From: Symbiodinium natans
Taxonomy: Eukaryota > Sar > Dinophyceae > Suessiales > Symbiodiniaceae
Length of the DNA stretch: 64,000 bases
Reading direction: 5' to 3'
Assembly (NCBI GenBank): GCA_905221605.1
Contig: CAJNDS010002081.1
Location: forward strand, 244,976-308,975
Shown: positions 19,724 through 30,175 of the stretch, piece after piece
Layout of the letters: every line of letters starts with the position of its first letter
Numbering within the stretch: position 1 is the stretch's first letter
The notes under the pieces: generated by a model
Database searches by the model: none
Told to the model about the DNA's origin: nothing
What the model saw: the letters and a program-made list of their open reading frames with translations, nothing else
Translations under genes and position numbers: made by a program

Positions 19724-22700
19724 CTTTTTGCCATCCCTGGTTCTTCGGGCTGGGGGCGATGCTTGGCAGTGATGGTTGCCAGGTCTCGAGTGGGGCCCAC
19801 AGCTGTCAGACACGTTGCTCTTCAGCACGAGCACTGTGGTTAGCGGCACCCTGGCCGGCAAACATGGTGAGGGTCCATAATGTCAGGTTTCCATCGCTTT
19901 CCGATGTATGAGCCGGCAGTCTGTGTGCGGTCAAATCTGCTCTTTCTGCTTTCTCACGGGCGCTTGTGCCCGTCAGGTGTCGTTTTCTTTGCCTTCGTCA
20001 CGTTCGGCGCGATGCTTTGGCTGAAGATCGTGAAGGGAGTCTTCGTGCATCAGGCAGCGATCGCAGTGCACAGAAGGCACATGAAAACCAGAGACCCCCC
20101 AAAACACCCACAAACCCAAACATACCCCCCAAAACCCCAAAAACTCATAAACCCCATAACTCATAAACCCCCAAAACCCACTACTCATAGACCCAAACAA
20201 ACCCCCCAAAACCCCATACTCTCATAAACCTCATAGACTTCATAGACCCAAACAAACCCCGCAAAACCCCATAAACTCATAAACCCCCAAAACCCAATAC
20301 TCTCAGAAACCCCATAAACTCATAGACCCAAACAAACCGCCAAAACCTCGTACTCTCATAAACCTCATAAACTCATAGACCCAAACAAACCCCCCAAAAC
20401 CCCATAAACTCATAAACCCCATAAACTCATAAAAACCCTAACCCAAATCTTCCCAGAACCCCATAAACTCATAGACCCAAACAAACCCCTCATAACCCCA
20501 TACTCATCATAAACCTCATAAACTCATAGACCCAAACAAACCCCCCAAAACCCCACAAACTCATAAACCCCATAAACTCATAAACACCCAAAGCCCCAGA
20601 AACCCCATGAACTAATCCCCCAAAACCCCCAGAAGCCCCCATGAAAAAGCAAGTTGCAGGTGGACCACTTAAACCCTGATAAACCCGCCAAAAAAACCCC
20701 ATAAAGCCCCCATGGAAAAAACAAGTTGCAGGTGGACCACTCCATTGAGCTCATAAGCTCATAAACAAACCGTAACCTTAAACCCTAAACCTTAAACCCT
20801 AAACCCTAAACTCTAGACCTAAACCCTAAACCCTAAACCCTAAACCCTAAACCCTAAGCCCTAAGCCCTAAACCCTAAACCCTAAACCCTAAACCCTAGA
20901 CCCCATGAAGAAGCACGCTGCAGGTGGACCACTCCTTTGAGCTCACGAACGTCACCAAGTTCAAGGATCCCGAGCTCAAGGAGCTCACCCAGGAGCTACG
21001 GGGTTCAGGGTCTTAGGGTCTTAGGGTCTTAGGGTCTTAGGGTCTTAGGGTCTTAGGGTCTTAGGGTCTTAGGGTCTTAGGGTCTTAGGGTCTTAGGGTC
21101 TTAGGGTCTTAGGGTCTTAGGGTCTTAGGGTCTTAGGGTCTTAGGGTCTTAGGGTCTTAGGGTCTTAGGGTCTTAGGGTCTTAGGGTCTTAGGGTCTTAG
21201 GGTCTTAGGGTCTTAGGTCTTAGGGTCTTAGGGTCTTAGGGTCTTAGGGTCTTAGGGTCTTAGGGTCTTAGGGGGTCTTAGGGTCTTAGGGTCCAGGGTT
21301 TGGGGTTTGGGGTTTAGGGTTTAAGACTTAGGGTTGGGGTTTAGGGTTTAGGGTCTAGGGTTTAGGGTTTCGGGTTTAGGGTTTAGGGTTTAGGGCTTGG
21401 GGTTCGGGTGTTTGTTTGAGGGATTCAGGCCTGAGGGGTGAGGAAGACAAGGAACCATGAGGGTCTGGGGTTCAGTGTGTTTAGGGTTTAGGATTTAGGA
21501 GGGTCTTGAGACCAGTGGAACGCCTCATTCAGGATCTCCTCAAACATTTTGTTCGCTCCATCAATGTGGCGTGGCTCCAAAAGGCGTTTTTCTTTTGTGA
21601 GACTCTGGGTTGGATAGGCTGGATCCCTAAATAGGATGTTTACATGTCTCTAACCCCTGTACCCCCAGGCGATGGACAGTGAGATGACTGGCGCAATCTC
21701 CTTCAAAGACATATCTGTCGTCTTGCCGCACCACCTGGATGATCTGGCAGATGTGGGGGTGGGTGCCTGGACCTTCTTGAAGTGGGGCTTTCCGAAATTA
21801 GGGGGTACCTTATTGGGGTCCTTATAAACAGGGAATCCGATTATTTGAAGGTCAGAATTAGGATCCCTTATTTTCGTAAACCCCCAAGTGCCTCCCCTCT
21901 TGAGCATGTCTGGGCTTGAGGTCTGCCTGAGTTGCGGAAGATCTTCAATGAGCTGGCGACTTGGAGACGCACGTTTAGGGTTTAGGGTTGAGGGTTTAGG
22001 GTTCGAGTGTGTAGATTTGCCGCAGGCAGAGCCCCGAACGAGTTTCTGGATGCACCCTTTTCCTGACATCGCCTCCGTTTCCCTGGAGACTGTGAGTTTG
22101 AGGGAGATGTTAGCAGCAGGCATTACTATATCCCCCTTGGGAATTGTTTCTTTGTTTATATAAAACCCAAGAGAATACTTCAAGAAACATTATTTCTAAG
22201 GTTCTAAGGGGAGTGTAGACTAGCTTTCCGGGCTTAGGGTTTAGGGTTCTCTTGTAACCCAGCCGAAATACCTTTAGAAGTTGGGGCTTCCTGTTTGGCG
22301 GCGTGTTTAGGGCATGACCCGTGGGGCACAGTGCTCCTCACCTGAGAGGCCCCGGGGGGTTCAGGGTTGATTTTTGCTCAACCGCCTTTAGCCAGAAAGA
22401 TGCCAGTAGGACGGATCTTCGACATCGTGTGTAATATTCGGGGGGAGGGCCCCGCGAACTTTGGGGTGCCTGGGAACCAGCACCTCCTCTTGGGGGGCAA
22501 GGGTTTGTTAATCAACCGGTACTTTTCTTTTAATATTTCCAGCCGACGTATTCGGTGTTCAGCATTTCTTGCCCGAACATCTTCGTTCTTGCTGTAGGTT
22601 CTCCCGCCTCCTCACACTGCAGGCCTTTTCTAGCCCAGAAACCTCCTTACTTCCGAACCCATCAGCAGAAATCCGGTTCAACTTACAGCTAGGGTTTAGG

Positions 22701-23635
22701 GTTTAGGGTTTAGGGTTTAGGGTTTAGGGTTTAGGGTTTAGGGTTTAGGGTTTAGGGTTTGGGGTTTAACTCAGACACTCCAAGGACACCACCTCTACGG
22801 GCCATGTCTCGATACCGCTGCAGCTTGGCAAGAGCGCTCATGCCCTAAACCCTAAACCCTAAACCCTAAACCCTAAACCCTAAACCCTAAACCCTAAACC
22901 CTAAACCCTAAACCCTAAACCCTAAACCCTAAACCCTAAACCCTAAACCCTAAACCCTAAACCCTAAACCGCCATCGCGAGCCAGTTCGTCAGCCGAAAT
23001 GTTGCCTTCGATTTCTCTCGGTTTCGCGACTAACAGTCCTTAGTAGGGATTATCCCCCCCTGGTTAGAGTTCCTACTAAGGAGCTGTTTGTATAAGGGGG
23101 AGCATCCCAAGTAAACCCTAAACCTTAAACCCTAAACCCTCAACCCTAAACCAGCTCAGGTTTGTGAGCCGAGTCGAGGAGTACATGAAGTACAAGCCAG
23201 TGGAGGTCCTGATCTTTGAGAACCAGCAGATGAGGCTGGGGGAGTGTCAGTATACCCCTTATCTTCAGGGATCCTACTCTTTGGGGGTAGTGTCAGTATA
23301 CCCTTCTTATAAGGGGATCCTATTATTTTGGGGGGTTTATATTCGTAAACTAGGGGCCCCCAATTTTCGTAAATCCCCCATGTGCCCTTGATATGGTATC
23401 ATGCCTGTCTGGTCGCCCTGTTCTGCTCTTCGCCCTGGTGACTGACCTTAGGCTCTTGCATCTCGTCAAGAAGCTTGCCCAGCGTAACCACAAGCACTTC
23501 GACAAGGCCGGTGCATGACCACCTCTTCCACTTTCCTACCGTGCGTTTCAGTACGGTTCCCTCTTCCACAGTTTCCTTACCAGCTGCTGAGAGGTGTGCA
23601 AGAGTATGGAGGTCATGGCCGGCAACTTGGCGCAG
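14949..23635 (+). CDS. Voltage-gated cation-channel-like protein with EF-hand-like tail
   Basis: Likely single-domain six-helix cation channel of the plasma membrane. Exons, approximate: 14949-15038 (acidic), 15501-15600, 15862-15934 and 16454-16555 (basic N-terminal region); 16817-16912 (S1, [18 protein letters not shown]); 17030-17116 plus 17214-17300 (S2, [10 protein letters not shown] joined to [13 protein letters not shown]); 17648-17751 (S3 end VEIWIW and S4 [11 protein letters not shown] with spaced Arg); 18136-18200 (S4-S5 linker); 18449-18525 (possible S5); 19411-19490 (possible pore helix); 19977-20091 (S6, [20 protein letters not shown] then VFVHQAA); 20924-21000; 21669-21752 (EF-like loop [12 protein letters not shown]); 22026-22091; 22775-22845 ([12 protein letters not shown]); 22971-23027; 23160-23238; 23452-23510; 23596-23635. 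S1-S4, S6 and the EF-like loop are well supported. S5, the pore, the start and the stop are not. Confidence 0.7.
15030..15133. repeat. TTTAGGG array bracketed by 22-bp direct repeats
   Basis: A 22-bp sequence starting GATTGGGAGGTGCG occurs at 15030-15051 and 15112-15133 with one mismatch. The two copies sit directly on either side of about eight TTTAGGG units. The left copy contains the end of the exon (…GAG) and its GTGCGA donor at 15039. Confidence 0.9.
15235..15490. repeat. AT-rich degenerate TATTATATTA satellite
   Basis: Imperfect ATTAT/ATACT pentamer-like repeats over about 250 bp in the intron before the exon at 15501. Similar degenerate A+T repeats occur at 26470-26780, 45110-45600 and 49850-50030. 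Confidence 0.8.
15600..15654. repeat. TTTAGGG array
   Basis: About seven units start within 1-2 nt of the coding end of the 15501-15600 exon. The array itself can supply the GTTTAG donor. Confidence 0.9.
15936..16003. repeat. CCCTAAA array
   Basis: About nine units immediately after the exon at 15862-15934. Confidence 0.9.
16322..16437. repeat. CCCTAAA array
   Basis: About 16 units directly before the acceptor of the 16454 exon. TTTAGGG units follow that exon at 16558-16602. Confidence 0.92.
18600..19080. other. GC-rich non-coding stretch in channel gene
   Basis: About 480 bp of G-rich sequence with no exon I can support and no telomere-like array. Open frames here have biased composition. 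Confidence 0.4.
19495..19726. repeat. Compound TATATG/TGCATA/TA/TG microsatellite
   Basis: Successive blocks of GTATAT, GCATAT, TATATA, TTTATA and GTGTGT. It directly follows the candidate pore exon. Confidence 0.95.
20097..20630. repeat. Degenerate CATAAACCCC / AACTCATAAAC satellite
   Basis: Long stretch of imperfect units such as CCCATAAACTCATAAAC and ACCCAAACAAACCCCCC, derived in look from CCCTAAA. It begins right after the S6 exon. Confidence 0.85.
20637..20955 (+). repeat. Three copies of an exon start separated by CCCTAAA-like repeats
   Basis: The segment around the acceptor and start of the exon at 20924 (CCCCATGAAGAAGC...GTTGCAGGTGGACCAC-type) occurs at 20902-20955 and, diverged, at 20637-20670 and 20707-20760. 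The two upstream copies lie in the intron. CCCTAAA repeats fill the gap between copy 2 and the true exon, and degenerate repeats fill the gap between copies 1 and 2. Confidence 0.8.
21004..21292. repeat. 8-mer TCTTAGGG array, ~35 copies
   Basis: A nearly perfect octamer array (GGGTCTTA) with two small slips, in the position where TTTAGGG arrays usually sit, directly after an exon end. It grades into TTTAGGG/TTTGGGG units up to 21400. Confidence 0.95.
21783..21890. mobile_element. MITE-like element, family 2 copy
   Basis: Ends GGGGCTTTCCGAAATTAGGG and TTTTCGTAAACCCCCAAGTG. Internal GGTACCTTATTGGGGTCCTTATAA is the reverse complement of the internal block in other copies. It lies 30 bp after the EF-hand-like exon at 21669-21752. 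Confidence 0.65.
22690..22975. repeat. TTTAGGG and CCCTAAA arrays around a small exon
   Basis: TTTAGGG at 22690-22768 and CCCTAAA at 22845-22970 flank the exon-like block 22775-22845. Their orientation is opposite to the commonest one in this window. Confidence 0.9.
23028..23110. mobile_element. MITE-like element, family 1 copy (5' truncated)
   Basis: CTAACAGTCCTTAGTAGGGAT pairs with TCCTACTAAGGAGCTGTT, and the right end continues TATAAGGGGGAGCATCCCAA. It begins right after the exon ending SRFRD. Compared with full copies it lacks the left GGGATGTTCCCCCTTATA. Confidence 0.7.
23243..23385. mobile_element. MITE-like element, family 2 copy with internal duplication
   Basis: Contains GTCAGTATACCCCTTAT and GTCAGTATACCCTTCTTAT as two direct copies, with GGGATCCTACTCTTTGGGGG and GGGATCCTATTATTTTGGGG after each. 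The right end is TTTTCGTAAATCCCCCATGTG. Confidence 0.6.
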
Positions 23636-23812
23636 GCGAGGCCGGCTTAAGGAAAGCCATGAGCCAAGCTTTGCAGCACGCAGTTTTGGGGCGTAATAGT
23701 GGCGACAGGCCTTTTCCACGCAAGATGGAATGTCGGCTGCCGTGGATGAGAAGGTCGAGAGGCGACAGCACCGAGTGCGGGCCTCTGCTGGAATCTCGTA
23801 ACCACTTGCTGG

Positions 23813-23843
23813 GTTTAGGGTTTAGGGTTTAGGGTTTAGGGTT
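23813..23843. repeat. Short TTTAGGG array
   Basis: Four to five units between the last channel exon candidates and the microsatellite at 23965. Confidence 0.85.
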
Positions 23844-23964
23844 ATTCGAGTTCTCCGTAGTGGGCTCCGCTGAGGTTCGGTCGGCTGAATCTCGCCTGCA
23901 GACAGAGAAGGAACAAACCTGCAGCAAGTCAAGTGCTGCATGTTACGTGCCTTATATACGTGTG

Positions 23965-24070
23965 TGTATGTATGTATGTATGTATGTATGTATGTATGTA
24001 TGTATGTATGTATGTATGTATGTATGTATGTATGTATGTATGTATGTATGTATGTATGTATGTATGTATG

Positions 24071-24111
<41 letters not shown>

Positions 24112-24146
24112 ACATACACATACTATACATATACATATCATATACC

Positions 24147-24241
<95 letters not shown>

Positions 24242-24290
24242 CACATACATATACACATACATATACATATACGTGAACATCTACATATAC
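23965..24290. repeat. (TATG)n then (CATATA)n microsatellites
   Basis: About 27 TATG units followed by about 200 bp of ACATAT hexamers. No gene. Confidence 0.95.
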
Positions 24291-24299
24291 ACATGTACT

Positions 24300-24677
24300 C
24301 ATTTTCTTGGGTTCGTAAATTCATCTTCGTCCAGAAGCCCTGGGCCGTGACGAAGGGCAAAAAACTGACACGCCAGGAAACCACTACCGGATGGTGATAG
24401 CAGCCTATGCAAGCCCCCTCCCCCTCCCCGCCCCGTTTCACGGCTTGTTTGTTGCGTCGGATGCCGAGAGCTTTGAAGTTTTGGGTTCGGAGGTTTCAGG
24501 GTTTTTAGGGTTGCAGGTTTGAGGGTTGACAGTTTTAAGCTAAACTTTAGGGTGGGGTGGGTGGGTGCGGTGATGTCGGTGTGTCGCGTGGGTGGGGGTG
24601 GGGGTGCGAATAGGAGGCACAGACTCATGTAAATTATACGTATGGATAGATAGAGTGTTTTTGTATGAGATGATATG

Positions 24678-24712
<35 letters not shown>

Positions 24713-27060
24713 GTGCAAATAATATGTATATGTAGATGTACATGTATAAGTTTGTATATGTACGCGAAGCATGCATGTGAATAAAGAAGATTTATGGGCC
24801 GCGGTGGGTCCATTGGGCAGAGGGGTGGTGGGTGACCATATATATATATATGTACATATATGTGCCTGTGTGTGTGTATGATGTGGCCTGGACCTTCAGG
24901 GTCTATTTGGCGATGCCTCTGTTTCTTTAGAGTTCATATTCGTGGTCTGTGATCTACGCTGCGCCACCGGCACCCGAGACACAAACAAAAACGATTGATA
25001 GCAGTGCTCATGGTCGAGAACGATGTGATGAGTTTGGGTTTCTTTGCAATTGGTTTCCCACTCCAAAAGACCTGAGATGTTGAATCGTGTTTTACAAGAC
25101 GAAGATACGTAGGGTTTTTGGGTTTAGGGCTTTTAAGGTTCAGGGCTTAGGGTTTCTAGCGTTTGGCCTCTTCAAACCCTTATAGACACGTACTGACGCG
25201 CATATGGGCAAAGCCAAGGACACCCCTAACCCCTCACTATCCTGTCCTCCCCTCCCTTCCCAGCGCCCAGACCGGAATCGTCAAGAAGTCTACTATTGTT
25301 CTCTCGTCCTTCTTCAAGACACATGATTCACCTTTAGGACGTACCATTCATGTCTTTCCCTCTTGTTCCACAGCCTTGCTCACCTGGCACACCTTGAGAC
25401 CCTAACTCATGAGAGGACCTTCTGGAAGCTGGTGCTTCCACGGGGCCTGAACCCTCCCTCCCCAGCCACCTCCCTGGTCCCTCCTCGTTGTGTTCTCCTT
25501 CCCTTCGCGCGCCTTTTCCCTTTCCACACACCCCCTTCCCATGCCCTTCATCGAAAAGAAGCGAACGCCAGACGGCTAAGCTGAATGGCAGACTGGTGCA
25601 ACCGAGAGAAAGCATTTTGTCGTGAATGTAGGTATTTTAGTTAGCGCAGGTCGCCTTTAAGCAGATTTGTCTGTACATTTCTAGTCTGAGAGGAAATTGC
25701 TCTCTTCATTCTATCCCGGGTGACCGCCAAGATTAGGCAGACTTGCATAAGTGTTCGCCACTGCTTGTTGTTGTTCAGTTAGTGCAATTAGCGCAAAAAT
25801 AGATGTGCCGAATCCGAGGGGCATAAATAGTGCGACGACAATTCGTGGCGTGTTAATCTAGAGAGTCTACTTAGTGCGATTTGCCTTTAGATGGATTACT
25901 CGGCCTCCTCATGACTAGGGCCGAGTGTGTTTGAGCCGCAGAAATTCCAGAATAGTGCCTCTGGGCCATCCCAGTCTGTGGCAGCCGCATGTAAGGAACA
26001 AATATACTATGTTTCGGAAATAGTAGACGTATCTGGCCAACAACCAGGCAGACGTCTAAAACAACAAAATACACAAAATTTGGACACGAAACGTACCGAA
26101 ACCAAAGAAATCAAGACGATGTAAAGCAACAACGCGACAAACAAACACAAGCCTCCAACCCAAGAAAGAAGGACCAACAACACCCAAAACCAAAATCTTT
26201 TCACAAATTTCGGGCACTAGACCTGCGGTTCCCGGACACGAGTAGCGCAGTTTTTTTTTTTTTTTTTTTTTGTTTTTTTTGGTTGGGGTACTAGTGCTTT
26301 GTTTGAGAGCTGCCACCATGGTGTCCGGCTGATCCACGTATGTAAGTAACATGTATTCTGCTTTTACGGGTATATGTTTGTTTTACTGTATATATCTATA
26401 AATGTAAATATATATATATATATGTATGTATGTATTTATGATGTATACAGAGCAATGTTTGTTTTTCAAAAGTCGAGCATCATGTACCATGTAGTTATCA
26501 TGTACCATCTGGTCACACCTCTTCTATCAAAAGTCATGCGGCATGTGCCGTATGCCATATGTCACAGAACATGCGGCATATGTCAAATATCATATATCAT
26601 ACACCATACACCGTATATTATATATCATATATCAGATATCATATATCATATTGTATATTTATATCGTACCGCAAACATGTACTACATATCACACGTCACA
26701 CGTCACATGTCGCATGTCATACATCAGAGATCAATAAAATCACGCATCATGAACCATGTACCGTACCATTTCTTCGTTGATCTGTAATGTATCATGCCAC
26801 TCACGTATGATGCAGTTGGTAGCATTTGGCATATCTCATTTTTCATGGACTGTGTGTCATACACCATATACCACATGCACACATACGTACGTGCATGCGA
26901 AAAACGTATACGTATCTATATATATATATACACATGTATATATATATATATCCTTAAACATAATTCTTGTTTATTCATGCTAACTTTAGTGCCTTTTCTT
27001 TTTTGCCGAGACCTTCAGTGAATCATTCGAGCCATTCGAGCCTGGCAGACCACTTGCGGA
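24300..27060. other. Mostly non-coding region with sparse repeats
   Basis: One exon-like block (about 24310-24397, FIFVQKPWAVTKGKKLTRQE) could be coding. Otherwise I see AT microsatellites (24675-24715, 24838-24855, 26405-26435, 26910-26952), a 22-T run at 26251, a degenerate ATCATATAT satellite (26470-26780) and two related blocks near 25636 and 25870 (TTAGYGC...GCCTTTARRYRGATT). Telomere-like arrays are nearly absent. Confidence 0.45.
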
Positions 27061-27070
27061 AGCTTTTTAG

Positions 27071-27190
27071 GCCGTGGTGCCCACCGCCGATGCAGCTCAG
27101 AAGCTGGACGAGCTCATCCTGTCGCTGCTCGCCCGCATGTTTGCCCCCCGGGGCCCCTTAGGGAAGCTTTGCACGTGGATGTCGGAGTAG
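27071..27190 (+). CDS. Exon-like block with stop codon, unknown gene
   Basis: After TTTTTAG at 27064-27070 the + strand reads AVVPTADAAQKLDELILSLL then ARMFAPRGP and ends at TAG at 27188-27190. GC-rich third positions and an amphipathic helix pattern make it a likely C-terminal exon. I do not recognise the family. It could close a gene whose earlier exons lie in 24-27 kb. Confidence 0.45.
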   Translation, partial: AVVPTADAAQKLDELILSLLARMFAPRGPLGKLCTWMSE

Positions 27191-27357
27191 AGCAACCCTG
27201 AGCCCTAGGCTTGAAAGCCTGAGAACCCTGAGCCCTCAACCCGAAGCCCTAAACCCGAAGCTCAGTTGCGAGGAACGAGTCGCCGAGGGCCGCGGAAACG
27301 ACGACGGTGCCCTCAGCCGAATCGGGGGATCCCAGCCCAGGGATTCTATTAGGGTTG

Positions 27358-27433
27358 GAGATGGGGTTAGAGATGGGGTTACAGATGGGGTTGCAGATGG
27401 GGTTAAAGATGGGATTGTAAAGATGGGATTGTG
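27358..27433. repeat. 12-bp tandem repeat AGATGGGGTTAN x6
   Basis: Six imperfect copies of a 12-mer (GATGGGGTTAGA, GATGGGGTTACA, GATGGGGTTGCA and similar). Confidence 0.85.
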
Positions 27434-27661
27434 CTCGGGCTGTAGAGGATTACCGATATCAGCAAAATGCCGAGGCGTTTGCACCCCTGGCCAGCAGTCT
27501 CTTGGACGGAACTGTGATGTGTGGGGCACCGGCAGTGTTCTGTCGGGCAGTACCCCGAAGTAGCTGGACGAGCAAGCAAGTCTTTCAGGCTGCTTTGGCA
27601 AAGTCGCACGTCCAGCACTTGCACCATATATCAGGGAAGCGCATGTCCTGTCTTGTGGTCA

Positions 27662-30140
27662 GGTTCGAACTTCATTCTTGATATTTGGGAAGAGCTGCTC
27701 GGCGGCTTGAAGTCTATGCTTTCGAGTCGTGAAGAATCGTGGCTGCTTAGATTGCTTCATGACGCTAAGGGCCCTGCAAAAGCAGCGAGCGGAAGTGAAG
27801 GGCTTGATCGACTCAAGCATTCGGCTAGCGAGCCTTTAGGAACTTAGACCTTTTCCGTGGTCAGATCCGGGACAATTTCATATCTTTCATATCGTCCCAC
27901 CTGTTTTTGATCCGGTGCCCCCTCCCCCTCTCCCCACCCCACCCCTCCCGAACGACAGACGCTTGACCATATGTACCCCTTTGCGAGGCCTTGACAATAA
28001 GGTACTCTACCTGGGAACGCCCCTCGTAAAACTGTCGTCCTCAGTCAGTGTGCCGCACGCGGCAGATGTGAATAGATGTGACAAAGAGCACAAGCACGCT
28101 TGGAAGTGCACCAGCGTGTATGCCTGGCAGCGGTCAGAACAGCTGACCCCTCAGCTGCCGCGCGCTTGGGAGCCCGCGGGGAGCGCGAAGCGCACTGCGC
28201 AAGCTGCCAGCGGAGAGCATCAGGGGGTGAGAAGAGCTCCGCATTCCGCCCCTGGAACCTGCTGATTCCCCTCATTCTTTCCTTTAGCATCTGGGCACAC
28301 GCCGGGTGGGACGAGGTGCTGTTTCTCCACGAAGCAGAAGGCGGACGAGGAGCCAAACGGTGCTTGTACCAAGCATGGAAGGGGGGTCGTTGTGCTGTGT
28401 ATCAGGCTTCACACAGGAGGTTCGCACGGAAACCCTAAACCCTGAACCCTAGACCCTAAACCCTAAACCCTAAACCCTAAACCCTAAACCCTAAACCGTA
28501 AGACCCAGCTTATGCTCGACAGCTCAGGGCCTCGCCCCAAACCCCGGCAAATCCTACAAAAGCTCTCTTAAGAGGAGGAGACCTCCGACGGCTTCGTGAC
28601 GGAGCGCCGCGCCGCTTGGGTGGCAACGAGAGGTTGTTTTTTCGGCGTTTTCTCGGGTTTAGGGTTTAGGGTTTAGGAGGGGATTAGTGACCGGATCCCT
28701 GCGTCGCTTTTCCAGTCTCCTGGCTCCCGGTCGAAGGCTTTGCCCAAACTTGTTCGGGCATTGTTGGGTAGGTTCATCATCCTGATAGCAGTTCCCTCAG
28801 TAGGAGCGTTCTGTGACGCAAAGAATGCAGTGCTAAGGAGGAGATTCAGTCGCCATCTCAGATGCAAGAGACAGCACGTGTTCAAAGGCGTTCACATCTT
28901 GGCCTCAGTTTCAGTAGGTGAAGCAGTATTGTGCAAAGTCACGTTTGTTGTTTCTATGGGTTGTCATCATTCTTATTATTTCCATTATGATGATTTTGAT
29001 GTTCAATGGTGTTCGGGTTGTTCTTACTGCTGTTGTTGTTGCTGCTGCTGCTTGCCGCTGCTGCTTGCCGCTGCCACTCTTGCTGTTTTATGATGCTACG
29101 AGGGCCTGCCTGTTTTGATTTTTCCCGAATGCGTTCCAGGGGTCTAGAAGCGTCCGCAAAATGAAGCCTCTGCGGTCGTGACCGTCACTTGTTTTCAGCT
29201 TGGTGTTGCTTTCGCGCATCAGCAGTGGGGACAGTTACAAGGAGGAGGGGGAAGTCATGAGGCAGGGGTTGCAGGTGCGGATCCAGGGCATCCGACCCTA
29301 GATAGTGTCACCCTCACCCATGTGAGCGTTGCAACGTCAAGGGAACATCCATGCGCTCACTCGTGCCTCAGGAGTGCGTGACGTCCAGAGAGGTTGAATA
29401 GTTAAGGACAGATGTCGCTGGCACATCGCCAAGGAAAAGCAGCTCCGAGACAATGCGACATGAGAATGAACAAAGCAAGAGGAATACATCAAACGTACGA
29501 GGATGCAGATGATGAGAGATGAGAAATCTCCATATCAAAAGTAGAGAGAGGGAGGGAGGGAGAGAGAGAGAGAGAGAGAGCCCGGAAGAAGAAGAAGAAG
29601 AAGAAGAAGAAGAAGAAGAAGAAGAAGAAGAAGAAGAAGAAGAAGAAGAAGAAGAAGAAGAAGAAGAAGAAGAAGAAGAAGAAGAAGAAGAAGAAGAAGA
29701 AGAAGAAGAAGAAGAAGAAAGAAGAAGAAGAAGAAGAAGAAGAAGAAGAAGAAGAAGAAGAAGAAGAAGAAGAAGAAGAAGAAGAAGAAGAAGAAGAAGA
29801 AGAAGAAGAAGAAGAAGAAGAAGAAGAAGAAGAAGAAGAAGAAGAAGAATAAGAAGAAGAAGAAGAAGAAGAGAGAGCGAGAGAGCGAGAGAGCGAGAGA
29901 GCGAGAGAGGGAGAGAGGGAGAGAGGGAGAGAGAGACAGGAAGGACTCCACAGGCGCCTTGGTAGAACCGACGGGACGCGGGATCGGGGCGCGCATCAGC
30001 GCGGGGGTTTTTCCCCCATGCCTCGAAGAAAGAGAGAGACAGGCAGAGAGGGACGCAGAGAGACAGAGAGTGACAGAGAGAGGAAGACAGAGAGAGGAAG
30101 ACCGAAAGTGGAAGACAGAGAGAGGAAGACAGAGACAGGA

Positions 30141-30175
<35 letters not shown>

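Noticed and set aside
28918-29118. 66-codon hydrophobic frame suggesting a membrane protein
   Set aside because: Largely a CTG/TGC-rich low-complexity stretch; no acceptor or conserved motif identified.
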